Part shown: in pieces, positions 39,552-48,225 of the stretch
Position numbering within the stretch: the stretch's first letter is position 1
How the letters are laid out: the number at the start of each line of letters is the position of its first letter
NCBI GenBank assembly: GCA_023418575.1
Contig: JAEZZM010000048.1
Location: 1 to 54,051 of the forward strand
Length of the DNA: 54,051 nt
Origin: Actinomycetes bacterium
GTDB lineage: Bacteria > Actinomycetota > Coriobacteriia > Coriobacteriales > JAEZZM01
Direction: 5' to 3'
Made by a program: the position numbers and the translations under genes
The notes under the pieces: model-generated
What the model was told of the DNA's origin: nothing
Database searches by the model: none
The model's input: the letters and a program-made list of their open reading frames with translations, nothing else

Positions 39552-42134
39552 ATGAGACTAGATAAACTTGCGCTCAGCACGCAAGAAGCCTTGCAAGAGG
39601 CCTCGTCTCTTGCGGCAGAGGCTAAAGCTGCTTCTGTTGAGCCTATACATGTATTACAAGCATTGCTGCAGGGAAAAGAAAGAAACCTGCAGGCAATTTT
39701 AGAACGAACGGGAGCCCAGTTAGCAGAGCTTGAACAGGGGCTAAATGAGGCATTAGCGAGCCAAGCCCAGGTTCAAGGCGCTACTCCACAGGCTTCTGCT
39801 GCGCTACTTAAGCTTTTGCAGGAGGCTATTGATACTGCTCAAAAGATGGATGATTCCTTTGCTACAACAGAACATCTGTTAATAGCGCTTGCAAATGAAA
39901 AGGGTGCGGCAGGAGAGCTCATGCGCAAGGCAGGGGCTACAAAAGAGCGCATAACTATGGCCTATGAACAGCTAAGAGGGGATGAGCGCGTTAGATCTGC
40001 AGATAGTAAGATGCAGTTTGAAGCGCTTGAAACCTATGGTAGAAATCTTACCGCCTTGGCGCGCCAGTCAAAGCTTGATCCGGTAATTGGCAGGTCTGAG
40101 GAAATCAGGAGAACTATTCAAGTCTTAAGCAGACGCACTAAGAATAATCCTGTGCTTATCGGAGAGCCTGGAACGGGTAAGACTGCTATTGTAGAAGGTT
40201 TGGCCCAAAGAATTGTAGCAGGAGATGTACCCTCAAGTCTTCAAGGAAGAGACTTAGTTGAGCTGGATATGTCAGCCTTGGTAGCAGGTGCTAAGTATAG
40301 AGGAGAGTTTGAAGATAGACTTAAGGCGGTCTTAAAAGAAGTGCAGCAGGCGGCTGGACAGGTCATTTTGTTTATCGATGAGCTGCATACCATAGTTGGA
40401 GCGGGCGCTTCAGAGGGATCAATGGATGCAGGTAACATTTTAAAGCCTGCCCTTGCGCGTGGTGAGCTGCATGCTATTGGCGCTACTACCTTGGACGAGT
40501 ATAGAAAGTATATTGAGAAGGACCCAGCTCTTGCTAGGCGTTTTCAGATGGTCTTGGTAACAGAGCCAAGCGTAGAAGATACCTTGGCAATTCTGCGCGG
40601 ACTTAAAGAAAAATATGAGATCCATCATGGTGTGCGCATTACCGATAAGGCTATTGTTGCGGCAGCTGACCTGTCTGATCGCTATATAACTGATCGCTTT
40701 TTGCCCGATAAGGCCATAGACCTTATGGATGAGGCTGCCTCTAGATTGCGTATGGAAATTGATTCAATGCCTGTGGAGATTGATGCTCTCGAGCGCCAAA
40801 TGACCCAGATGCAAATTGAGGAGCAGGCCTTAATGAAAGAGGAAGATCCTGCTTCTCTTGAGCGTCTTGAGAATCTACGCAAAGAAATGGCAGCTCTTCA
40901 AGAGCGTTTGGATGCTAAAAAAGCTGCATGGCAAAGCGAGAAGGACTTGATTGTTGAGGTTCAGCGCCTAAAATCTGAACTTGAAGCTGCGCGTATTGAG
41001 ATGGAAAAAGCTACTCGTGAGGGAGATCTATCCAAGGCTTCTGAACTGCGTTATGGACGTATACCTCAGCTTGAAAAGGATTATGAACAGGCAGAGTTGG
41101 AGCTAAGTGCCAAGCAAAAAGACGGGGCAGTACTTAAAGAAGAAGTAAGCGAGGATGAAATTGCAGATGTAGTTTCATCTTGGACCGGCGTTCCCGTATC
41201 TAAAATGATGCAAGGTGAAATGGAGAAGCTGCGCAAGCTTGAAGATAGTCTGCACCTAAGGGTGGTAGGTCAAGATGAGGCAGTCCATGCCGTTGCGCAG
41301 GCAGTTAGACGCTCTAGGGCTGGTCTTTCTGACCCAGATAGACCTTTGGGTTCATTTTTGTTCTTGGGCCCTACTGGTGTGGGTAAAACTGAACTTGCAA
41401 AAACCTTGGCAGAATTTCTCTTTGATGATGAGCGCTCCTTAGTGCGTATTGATATGAGTGAATACATGGAGAAGTTTTCTGTCCAAAGACTTATTGGAGC
41501 CCCTCCAGGTTATGTTGGTTACGATGAGGGCGGACAGCTTACAGAGACGGTACGCAGGCAGCCTTATAGCGTTGTGTTATTGGATGAGATTGAAAAAGCT
41601 CACCCAGACGTATTTAATGTCTTGCTTCAGGTTTTAGATGACGGAAGACTTACCGATGGTCAAGGTAGAGTTGTTTCATTTAAGAACACAGTCATTATAA
41701 TGACCTCTAATTTGGGCTCTCAAAGTATCAGCGAGCTTGCTCAGTCTGATTCTTCTAATGAGACTCAAATTAAAGAGGCAGTTTTTGACTCCTTGCGCTC
41801 ATATTTTAAGCCAGAGTTCTTAAACCGTATTGATGATGTGGTTATATTCAAGCCTTTGGGTTTGGCAGAGCTTGATAAGATTGTAGACATCCAATTAGAA
41901 GAGCTTAAGCAACGCTTAGCCAAGGATCGCATCAGTCTACATCTAAGCCCCTCTGCCCGAGAATACCTGGCTCTTCAGGGTTTAGATCCTGTGTATGGAG
42001 CGCGCCCTCTAAAACGCCTGATTCAACGCGAGTTGGTTGATACGCTGGCAACAGAAATCATTGAGGGCAGACTCAAACCAGGTGATGAGCTTAGGCTTGA
42101 TTTGAGCGAGGATAATCGTATTGTGGTAGCTTAG
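39552..42134 (+). CDS. clpB: Disaggregase ClpB
   Basis: AAA+ disaggregase of 860 residues that works with DnaK/DnaJ/GrpE. It has the N-terminal Clp-N repeats, AAA-1 with Walker A GEPGTGKT and Walker B (VILFIDELHTIVGAGA), the coiled-coil middle domain (about 400-520, RLENLRKEMAALQERLD), and AAA-2 with GPTGVGKTE and the ARPLKRLIQ arginine-finger region near the C-terminus. AGAGGTGA precedes the ATG. The last gene of the heat-shock operon. Confidence 0.97.
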   Translation: MRLDKLALSTQEALQEASSLAAEAKAASVEPIHVLQALLQGKERNLQAILERTGAQLAELEQGLNEALASQAQVQGATPQASAALLKLLQEAIDTAQKMDDSFATTEHLLIALANEKGAAGELMRKAGATKERITMAYEQLRGDERVRSADSKMQFEALETYGRNLTALARQSKLDPVIGRSEEIRRTIQVLSRRTKNNPVLIGEPGTGKTAIVEGLAQRIVAGDVPSSLQGRDLVELDMSALVAGAKYRGEFEDRLKAVLKEVQQAAGQVILFIDELHTIVGAGASEGSMDAGNILKPALARGELHAIGATTLDEYRKYIEKDPALARRFQMVLVTEPSVEDTLAILRGLKEKYEIHHGVRITDKAIVAAADLSDRYITDRFLPDKAIDLMDEAASRLRMEIDSMPVEIDALERQMTQMQIEEQALMKEEDPASLERLENLRKEMAALQERLDAKKAAWQSEKDLIVEVQRLKSELEAARIEMEKATREGDLSKASELRYGRIPQLEKDYEQAELELSAKQKDGAVLKEEVSEDEIADVVSSWTGVPVSKMMQGEMEKLRKLEDSLHLRVVGQDEAVHAVAQAVRRSRAGLSDPDRPLGSFLFLGPTGVGKTELAKTLAEFLFDDERSLVRIDMSEYMEKFSVQRLIGAPPGYVGYDEGGQLTETVRRQPYSVVLLDEIEKAHPDVFNVLLQVLDDGRLTDGQGRVVSFKNTVIIMTSNLGSQSISELAQSDSSNETQIKEAVFDSLRSYFKPEFLNRIDDVVIFKPLGLAELDKIVDIQLEELKQRLAKDRISLHLSPSAREYLALQGLDPVYGARPLKRLIQRELVDTLATEIIEGRLKPGDELRLDLSEDNRIVVA

Positions 42135-42160
42135 AGCTCTGTGTAAGTTAAGCTCAGAGC

Positions 42161-42233
42161 AGTGCGATACAAGCGCGCTTTCTGGCTAGCTAAGCTTATG
42201 AGCTCGTAAGCTTGGTGTAGTGCGATACAGGCG
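42161..42233. repeat. Spaced direct repeat after clpB
   Basis: AGTGCGATAC-A-R-GCG occurs at 42161-42175 and 42219-42233, with TAAGCTTATGAGCTCGTAAG between. It is part of the post-stop-codon repeat pattern. Confidence 0.6.
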
Positions 42234-42301
42234 TGGCGCACGCAAGGCTCCATGATAATTTCTCATGATAATGCGCCAGGTTAAGACAAGATAGGACAGC
42301 T

Positions 42302-42661
42302 ATGTTTTTTACAATTTCACTGATATTAGCAATAGTGTTTGCAGTGATGAGTTTCTTAGCCTGGCGCTCTAAGCTAAAGATGAACAGCGTTTTTGGTATA
42401 CGTACCCCGTCTCTTATGCAATCAGAAGAGATATGGATAAGAATACATAGGCGTTTTAGCTTTGCAATATGTTTAGTGAGTTTCATATTTTTAATTGCGG
42501 CGGCTCTGTCATATGCAGCCTCGCACCTAGAATATGAAAACTTCGCTCGTCTTGCACGCATTGCTTCATATGTGCTTTTTGCTCTAAATCTTGCATTTTG
42601 GACCTTAATTACCTATCTTGCCGATACTGCCGCAAGAAAGTGCAATCAAAATGAGAAATAA
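42302..42661 (+). CDS. SdpI-like membrane protein
   Basis: A 119-residue membrane protein with three hydrophobic segments. The loop MNSVFGIRTPSLMQSEEIWIRIHR (split after the first 20 residues) is the SdpI signature (N-x-x-x-G-x-R-T-P, S-E-E-x-W). In Bacillus SdpI gives immunity to the SdpC killing factor, but in most genomes such short SdpI-like proteins have no known partner, and no sdpC-like gene is visible here. It sits 17 bases before the MATE exporter, so the two are probably one operon. Confidence 0.8.
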   Translation: MFFTISLILAIVFAVMSFLAWRSKLKMNSVFGIRTPSLMQSEEIWIRIHRRFSFAICLVSFIFLIAAALSYAASHLEYENFARLARIASYVLFALNLAFWTLITYLADTAARKCNQNEK

Positions 42662-42678
42662 GCTGATACAATCAGCTT

Positions 42679-44268
42679 ATGAGTATTTTAGATAGCGCGG
42701 CGCGTCCTGCTAGACGTAAATCCAGGCCGCTTGAGCAAAAGAATATAGATCTTACGCAGGGACCCATTCTTAAAGGAATGGCCCTCTTTTTTCTGCCTAT
42801 CCTTTTAGGCTCTCTTATGCAGCAACTGTATGTAACGGTTGATGCAATAGTTATAGGTCAATTTGTGGGCAAGGCTGGCCTTGCTGCTGTAGACTGCGTT
42901 TTTAATCTGTGTCGTCTGCCCGTCACCTTTTTTGTGGGACTTTCTGCTGGTGCAGGCATTATTGTTGCCCAGTGTTTTGGATCAAGAAGTCTAGACAGAC
43001 TCTCAAAAATCATCCATACCTCAATGATTTTTTCTGTTCTTGCTGGTCTCTTCTTGAGTGCTCTTGGTATTTTAAGCAGACACGTGGCCATCAGCTTTCT
43101 TAATGTTCCAGAAGAGATTGCTCCTATCACCAATACCTATCTCATTATTTATTTTGCTGGCCTTAGTTTTGTGACGGTTTATAACCTAGCTTCAGGCGTT
43201 TTGCGTGCCATAGGTGATTCTAAAACGCCATTTTGGTCTTTGGGTATTGCCTCTTTTATCAATATTGGCCTTGATCTTTTGTTTGTAGCGGTTTTTTCTT
43301 GGGGGGTTGCAGGTGCTGCCATCGCCACCCTTATCGCCCAGGCCTGTTCTGCCATATATGTAGTGGTGGTAATGGCTAAAAAGCGCTCTCTATCAGAACT
43401 TGCTGGTTCTAAACTTAATGAAGACGGGGTTTTTGATCAAATTGGGCAAGAACAAGAAGACGCAGAGCTTGGGATTAAGCGGGAGCTTGAGAAAAAATTT
43501 GAGCTTTATGAGGCTTGCAGGTTATCCTGGTCTAAAATGCGCATAAGCGGCCAAGAGCTTAAGCATGTTGTTTTGCTTGGTTTGCCTGTGGCATTTCAGT
43601 CATCTTTATACACTATGGCCAATATGTATGTGCAGTCTGCCGCCAATGCAACGGGCACCGATAATATTGCAGCCTGGTCTTTGGTAGGTAAACTCGACAT
43701 AGTTATTTGGCTTATCTTAGAGGCACTCACCATTGTGGTCACCACTTTTTGTGCTCAAAATTATGGTGCCAAAAAACGAGAGCGCCTTATCAAGGGTGTA
43801 CACTATGCTATGCTGAGCTCTTGTCTTATAGTGGGGATTCTGGCAGCCGTTCTTTATCTTTTATCAAAGCCTTTGGGCTTGGTATTCCTGGGAGAAAAAG
43901 ACATAGAGATAGTCTACTTAGCATCTAATCTCTTGGCCTTTGTTGCTCCATTTTATATTTGCATAGTTCCCAGTGAAATATGGTCCTCACAGATACGCGC
44001 CACAGGACATACCATTGCCCCTATGGTTTTAACCTTGCTCTCGGTTTTTGGAACCCGACTTCTTTGGACAGGCTTGGTAGTACCCAACTGGCCTTATCAT
44101 CTTTCTAATCTTAATATTGCTATATTTCATAATGATGTTATCCATGTAGTGGTAGCTGTGTATCCTGTTAGCTGGATTGCGGTAACCCTTTGCATTGGGG
44201 CTTATTATCTATACTTTAAGCATAGATATCTAAAAGATAAGCAATTGCCTGAACCTCGCATTGATTAA
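42679..44268 (+). CDS. MATE-family efflux transporter
   Basis: A 529-residue MATE exporter with about twelve helices: LTQGPILKGMALFFLPILLG start, GSLMQQLYVTVDAIVIGQFVG split over the first two helices, VIGD-type FWSLGIASFINIGLD. Between helices six and seven there is a long charged cytoplasmic loop (about residues 230-285) that is rich in Glu and Lys, longer than usual. It probably exports cations or drugs by H+ or Na+ antiport. It follows the SdpI-like gene and ends with a very strong terminator. Confidence 0.9.
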   Translation: MSILDSAARPARRKSRPLEQKNIDLTQGPILKGMALFFLPILLGSLMQQLYVTVDAIVIGQFVGKAGLAAVDCVFNLCRLPVTFFVGLSAGAGIIVAQCFGSRSLDRLSKIIHTSMIFSVLAGLFLSALGILSRHVAISFLNVPEEIAPITNTYLIIYFAGLSFVTVYNLASGVLRAIGDSKTPFWSLGIASFINIGLDLLFVAVFSWGVAGAAIATLIAQACSAIYVVVVMAKKRSLSELAGSKLNEDGVFDQIGQEQEDAELGIKRELEKKFELYEACRLSWSKMRISGQELKHVVLLGLPVAFQSSLYTMANMYVQSAANATGTDNIAAWSLVGKLDIVIWLILEALTIVVTTFCAQNYGAKKRERLIKGVHYAMLSSCLIVGILAAVLYLLSKPLGLVFLGEKDIEIVYLASNLLAFVAPFYICIVPSEIWSSQIRATGHTIAPMVLTLLSVFGTRLLWTGLVVPNWPYHLSNLNIAIFHNDVIHVVVAVYPVSWIAVTLCIGAYYLYFKHRYLKDKQLPEPRID

Positions 44269-44372
44269 GCAAAGCTATTGAATGGAGTTGGCGTTCAAGC
44301 CACGCGCCATATACCACACACAACAATGCGCAAAGTATAAAGCGACACATGAACTCTCAAGCTGAGCCTACA

Positions 44373-44410
44373 AAAAGCCCCAGTACAGATCTATGTACTG
44401 GGGCTTTTCT
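44373..44410 (+). terminator. Terminator after the first MATE gene
   Basis: A 15-bp stem AAAAGCCCCAGTACA (44373-44387) with TGTACTGGGGCTTTT (44394-44408), loop of six bases, followed by CTT. The A-run at the left makes it bidirectional for the convergent peptidase gene. Confidence 0.9.
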
Positions 44411-44499
44411 TCTGTGTATGCAGTGGTGCTTAAGCAATGTTTTGAGACCTAAGCAAGAAGATAAAGATCATTGCAGAGGCAAAAACCTTGTTTGAGAGA

Positions 44500-46353
44500 T
44501 TAAGAAATCTGGGCTACCAGATCTTCATACTCTAAGACAAAAGGCTCAAAAGCTTTGAGTGATTCAACCCAAAAATCAACAGAACTTAAGTCAATACCAA
44601 GTACAGCTCCTGCTTCTTCTACGGTAGAAACAGTTGAAGCACGTAAAAATTCATCATAGTGCTCCATGCTTAATTGTGAATTTAGAATTCTGTTGTAAAT
44701 ACCCATTGCCAAGAGGGAGCCAAAGGCATAGGGATAGTTATAAAATGAGCTGTAGCTTGAATAATAATGGCCCTTTGGAATCCACATATTATCATGCAAG
44801 CTTGACTCATCTAAGCCAGTTCCATAGGCCTGGATTTGAGCACGTTTCATGATCTCACGCATGTCATCAGGGCTAAGCACTTCTTTATCGCAGCGTTCAA
44901 ATACTTCACGTTCAAAGAGGAAGCGAGAATAAATATCGCAGACAGTTTGACAGCTTCCTTGTAAGAAGGTCTCAAGAGCGCTGAGTCGCTCACGAGGGTT
45001 TTTAGCATGTTTTATCAGCCAGAATACCAGATGTGTTTCATTAAAGGTTGAAGCAGTTTCCGCCAAAGTCATAGCGTATTCATAGTTAAGCGGTTTATGG
45101 CCAATAAGGCATTCACCATGATAAGCATGACCCAACTCATGAGCAGCAGTAAGAAGAGCATTGGTACTTGAATCATAGTTATGCAAAACTACTGAGCGCT
45201 TAAAATCTGGAAGATTGTAACAAAATGCGCCACCTACCTTTGCTTCTCTTGGGTAAAAATCTATCCAGCGCTCTGCAAATGAACGATGTATCATTTCCGC
45301 AAGAGGGGCGTGGAGCTCTGCAAATGCTTCTACCAAGGTATCATGACACTCTTTGGTATCATAGCGTGACTCATCCTGGGGAACAGGGGCAAAAAGATCC
45401 CAAAACGCAAGAGCACCTTCTTGACCCAAGAGGCGAGCCTTTGCTTGTAGATAACGATGAAATAATCCCAAGTTTTGGCTCATAGCCTCAATTAAAGCAT
45501 CTAGGGTTGCCTGCTGCATTCCCTCATTAAAAACGGATTGCGCAAGAGGACTCTCAAAATTTCTTTGCTCGCTTAGATATTTAACCTGTTTTTTAATTGA
45601 ATGAAGAGCTGCTGCAATGGGTTGTTCTATTTGGGCATAGGCAGCATATTCTGCCTCATAGGCTGATTTTCGTACCTCAGGATCAGGGCTATAGGCCAAA
45701 TCTCTAATATCAAGACCCTTAATTTCATCCTTATACGGAACTTTGAGAGTTGAGGTAAGTTGGCTATGAAGCTTAGCCCAGGCCTCAGCACCGCAAATGT
45801 TCATATAAGCAGCTAACTCTTCAAGTTCTGCTGACATTTGGTGCTTAGACTCTTCTTGGAGCCTAAAGAGGAGATGGCGATAAGCCCTAAGCTCTTCTCG
45901 TTCCATTAACTCATCGAGTGAAAACTGTGAAACGGCAGAGGCAAAGGCAACCTTAAAGCTTGCTTGTTTTGCAATTTCAGCCTCAATACGTGAAATCCAG
46001 GAGGCTATTTGCGTATTGGTTGTTTCTGCCTCATAACTAAGATATACATAGGCAGCACAGCGTTGATAACGTTTACTAAATTCTTCTTGAATGAGATTAA
46101 GTTTGCATAAGAGATCTAAGAGCTCTGGTTTTGAGTTAAGCTGGGCCTCTAAGTCCTGAGCTCCCTTAATAAGCTGAAGATTAAGAGCTTGAATCTGCTC
46201 AAAATCCTCTTTAAATTCAGGATCTTCTAGACCCTTGGCATATAAAAAGCTTAGATCCCAGCGAGCCTGGGGGTCTTCTTTTTCAAGACGTGCTTGATAT
46301 TCATCTTTCAGGGCGGAGATACGCTCAGGACTTAAGCTCTGTACTGCATGCAT
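44500..46353 (-). CDS. pepF: Oligoendopeptidase F-type metallopeptidase
   Basis: A 617-residue M3-family peptidase with the zinc motif HELGHAYHGE and downstream glutamate (LAETASTFNE). The C-terminal SSYSSFYNYPYAFGSLLAM region is typical of PepF. It degrades intracellular oligopeptides. The start is set at the ATG at 46353, with AAAGGA six bases upstream; the ATG two codons before is too close to that site. It stands alone, transcribed toward the first MATE gene. Confidence 0.9.
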   Translation of the reverse strand: MHAVQSLSPERISALKDEYQARLEKEDPQARWDLSFLYAKGLEDPEFKEDFEQIQALNLQLIKGAQDLEAQLNSKPELLDLLCKLNLIQEEFSKRYQRCAAYVYLSYEAETTNTQIASWISRIEAEIAKQASFKVAFASAVSQFSLDELMEREELRAYRHLLFRLQEESKHQMSAELEELAAYMNICGAEAWAKLHSQLTSTLKVPYKDEIKGLDIRDLAYSPDPEVRKSAYEAEYAAYAQIEQPIAAALHSIKKQVKYLSEQRNFESPLAQSVFNEGMQQATLDALIEAMSQNLGLFHRYLQAKARLLGQEGALAFWDLFAPVPQDESRYDTKECHDTLVEAFAELHAPLAEMIHRSFAERWIDFYPREAKVGGAFCYNLPDFKRSVVLHNYDSSTNALLTAAHELGHAYHGECLIGHKPLNYEYAMTLAETASTFNETHLVFWLIKHAKNPRERLSALETFLQGSCQTVCDIYSRFLFEREVFERCDKEVLSPDDMREIMKRAQIQAYGTGLDESSLHDNMWIPKGHYYSSYSSFYNYPYAFGSLLAMGIYNRILNSQLSMEHYDEFLRASTVSTVEEAGAVLGIDLSSVDFWVESLKAFEPFVLEYEDLVAQIS

Positions 46354-46489
46354 ACACATTCCTTTCTATATCTATCTGTATCATTTTATTGTAGTACCCC
46401 CTCTTTGAGATGGACAGCAACTCATGAACAAAACATTGGGTATAGAACAATAAAACAATTTGAGATAAGTAGAGGAGGTAGCCTTAAGC

Positions 46490-47287
46490 ATGGGTTTTTT
46501 TGATTTTAAAGAACGTAGAAAAGAGCTTGCCCGTCTGGGCCTAAGGTGCCCTTTTGGTCACGATAAAGATTTTAGACGTCAAGAAGGTTTAGATACTGAG
46601 CCAGAAACAGAAGAAGAGCGCAAAGAGCGCTTGAACAGCGCACAAAAGGTGCAACTTTTTGAGGACTATGTGCAATCTAGCATACAAGAATATGCAAAAG
46701 AAGGACTCAAGTTTGAGCCCCTCAGAGTCAGCCCTTTGCAGTATATTGTTATGATCTGGGCAGAAGATGCACACGGTTCTATAGGCACTAGCGCAGGTAT
46801 ACCCTGGGATGTTCCTGCTGATAGAGAACACTTTAAAGCCTGCACCATGGGACACGCTCTTATCATGGGGAGAAAGACCTTTGAGCAGCTGCAAAAACCT
46901 CTTGAGGGTAGAAGAAATGTAGTCATCTCTCAAGATCCAGAATTCAAAGCAGAAGGCTGCGAGATTGTACATTCTGCTCAAGAAGCCCTAGACCTTCTCG
47001 CCCATGAGCGCGAGATCTGGGTTATTGGTGGTAAGCAGATTTATGATCAGTTTATCCATGTTGCAAAAGAGCTGGTGGTGTCCTATCTTATGCTCGATAG
47101 CTCAGAGCTTGCTGCTCAAGCTGAGCGCATTGATGCTCCCTATATTTTGCCGCATGAGTGGGCTATTGAAGAAGAAAAATCCGATAAGAACTGGCGCGAA
47201 AAAAGCGGTGATGCTCAGTGGCGAATAGTCTCCTATCGTAGAGTTCAATCAAGCTGGATGTATACCAATCCTGGTTTATACAGATAA
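46490..47287 (+). CDS. Dihydrofolate reductase with N-terminal extension
   Basis: A 265-residue protein whose residues about 84-255 are a complete DHFR domain: YIVMIWAEDAHGSIG, IPWDVPADREHFK (substrate-binding Asp), GHALIMGRKTFEQL and IWVIGGKQIYDQF (cofactor-binding GG). It makes tetrahydrofolate. The first 83 residues are additional, charged and helical (FKERRKELARLGL with CPFGHDKDF, then a Glu-rich stretch), with no family I recognise. AGGAGGT lies ten bases before the ATG. No thyA is adjacent. Spacer repeats and a terminator follow. Confidence 0.85.
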   Translation: MGFFDFKERRKELARLGLRCPFGHDKDFRRQEGLDTEPETEEERKERLNSAQKVQLFEDYVQSSIQEYAKEGLKFEPLRVSPLQYIVMIWAEDAHGSIGTSAGIPWDVPADREHFKACTMGHALIMGRKTFEQLQKPLEGRRNVVISQDPEFKAEGCEIVHSAQEALDLLAHEREIWVIGGKQIYDQFIHVAKELVVSYLMLDSSELAAQAERIDAPYILPHEWAIEEEKSDKNWREKSGDAQWRIVSYRRVQSSWMYTNPGLYR

Positions 47288-47330
47288 GACAGATAAATCA
47301 GGGCAGATAGATCGGGGCAGATAGACGGAT
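47281..47330. repeat. CAGATA-rich repeats after the DHFR gene
   Basis: At the stop codon, CAGATAAGA and CAGATAAAT precede two GGGCAGATAGA copies (47301-47311 and 47316-47326). These are short imperfect direct repeats of the post-stop-codon type. Confidence 0.65.
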
Positions 47331-47396
47331 CAGAGATAGACTTGAGTGTATCGAGCACCTTAGTAGAGCTAGAGATAAACAAGAGATAAACATAAA

Positions 47397-47448
47397 AAAA
47401 GCCCAGATTGCAGCGCCATAATAATGAGGAACGCCAGCCTGGGCTTTT
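47397..47448 (+). terminator. Terminator between DHFR and MarR genes
   Basis: AAAAGCCCAG (47397-47406) pairs with CTGGGCTTTT (47439-47448) around a 32-base loop. The A-run and T-run on either side make it bidirectional for the two convergent genes. Confidence 0.75.
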
Positions 47449-47493
47449 ATCTTAATGTAATCTAAGGCTTGATGCTTAGCTAAAGCCAAGTGC

Positions 47494-48096
47494 TTAACTT
47501 AAAACCAAAGCACTCATAATTTTTGCAAGCCCCCTGCTCATGGTTTCTTTTTCTTCAGGACTTAGCTCTTTTAATATGGTAGAGGCAAAGTTATCATGCG
47601 AACGCTTAAGCTCGCTTACATACTCACGGCCTTCATCCGTGAGACTTACATGCAAGGCTCGTCTGTCCTCCTTGTGCTTAGTTCTTTCAATGAGTCCTTC
47701 TTCTTCCATTTGTAGCAGGATAGAACCAAGACTTTGAGGTCTAATTCCCACAAGGTGAGAAATATGAGTTTGTGTAAGAGGTTGAAGGCGACGCAGGCGC
47801 AAGCGTGGATCACGAGGATTGCTCTTCTCGGCCTTTTTAATTTCTTCTTGCTCCTTGTTCATCTTCTCTTCATGAACTGCTAAGAGCGCCAAGATTGAAT
47901 AAACAGTGTAATTGCCCGTAAATTGTGAACGAGCAGAGCGATCCAAAACCATAAGTACGCGGTGAAGATCTCTTAGTAGGGCTCGATCTTGCTGCGCTTC
48001 TTGATCATGTTCTCCATCGATGCTGGCGTTAAACTGCTCTATAGCATCATGCTCAGATGGGATGTCTAAATCATAGACAGATTTATTAAGTAGCAT
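47494..48096 (-). CDS. MarR-family transcriptional regulator
   Basis: A 200-residue regulator; the winged-helix core has the HISHLVGIRPQSLGSILLQM recognition region and ERTKHKEDRRALHVSLTDEG wing. An extended N-terminal 50 residues and a charged insertion (KEQEEIKKAEKSNPRDPRLR) are longer than in typical MarR proteins. AAGGAG lies five bases before the ATG at 48096. It is downstream of the second MATE exporter on the same strand, and the 123-base spacer between them is full of AAATAATT boxes, which suggests autoregulation and control of drug export. Confidence 0.88.
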   Translation of the reverse strand: MLLNKSVYDLDIPSEHDAIEQFNASIDGEHDQEAQQDRALLRDLHRVLMVLDRSARSQFTGNYTVYSILALLAVHEEKMNKEQEEIKKAEKSNPRDPRLRLRRLQPLTQTHISHLVGIRPQSLGSILLQMEEEGLIERTKHKEDRRALHVSLTDEGREYVSELKRSHDNFASTILKELSPEEKETMSRGLAKIMSALVLS

Positions 48097-48108
48097 GTGC
48101 ACTCCTTA

Positions 48109-48225
48109 AACCGGAATTATCCGCAATAAGCTTAAATAATTATACTGGTATTTATGCGTAAATAATTTCACAATGAAATAATTCCAAATAATTATAATCT
48201 TCATTGTATGCATAAAAGTGGATAA
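48109..48225. promoter_or_regulatory. AAATAATT-box cluster upstream of marR
   Basis: Four exact AAATAATT copies start at 48134, 48160, 48176 and 48186, and GGAATTATCC (48112-48121) and GGATAATTAT (about 48220) flank the group. Spacings of 26, 16 and 10 bases put several copies roughly on helical repeats. TATAAT on the minus strand (48142-48137) overlaps the first box. This looks like a multi-site operator for the MarR protein. Confidence 0.55.
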
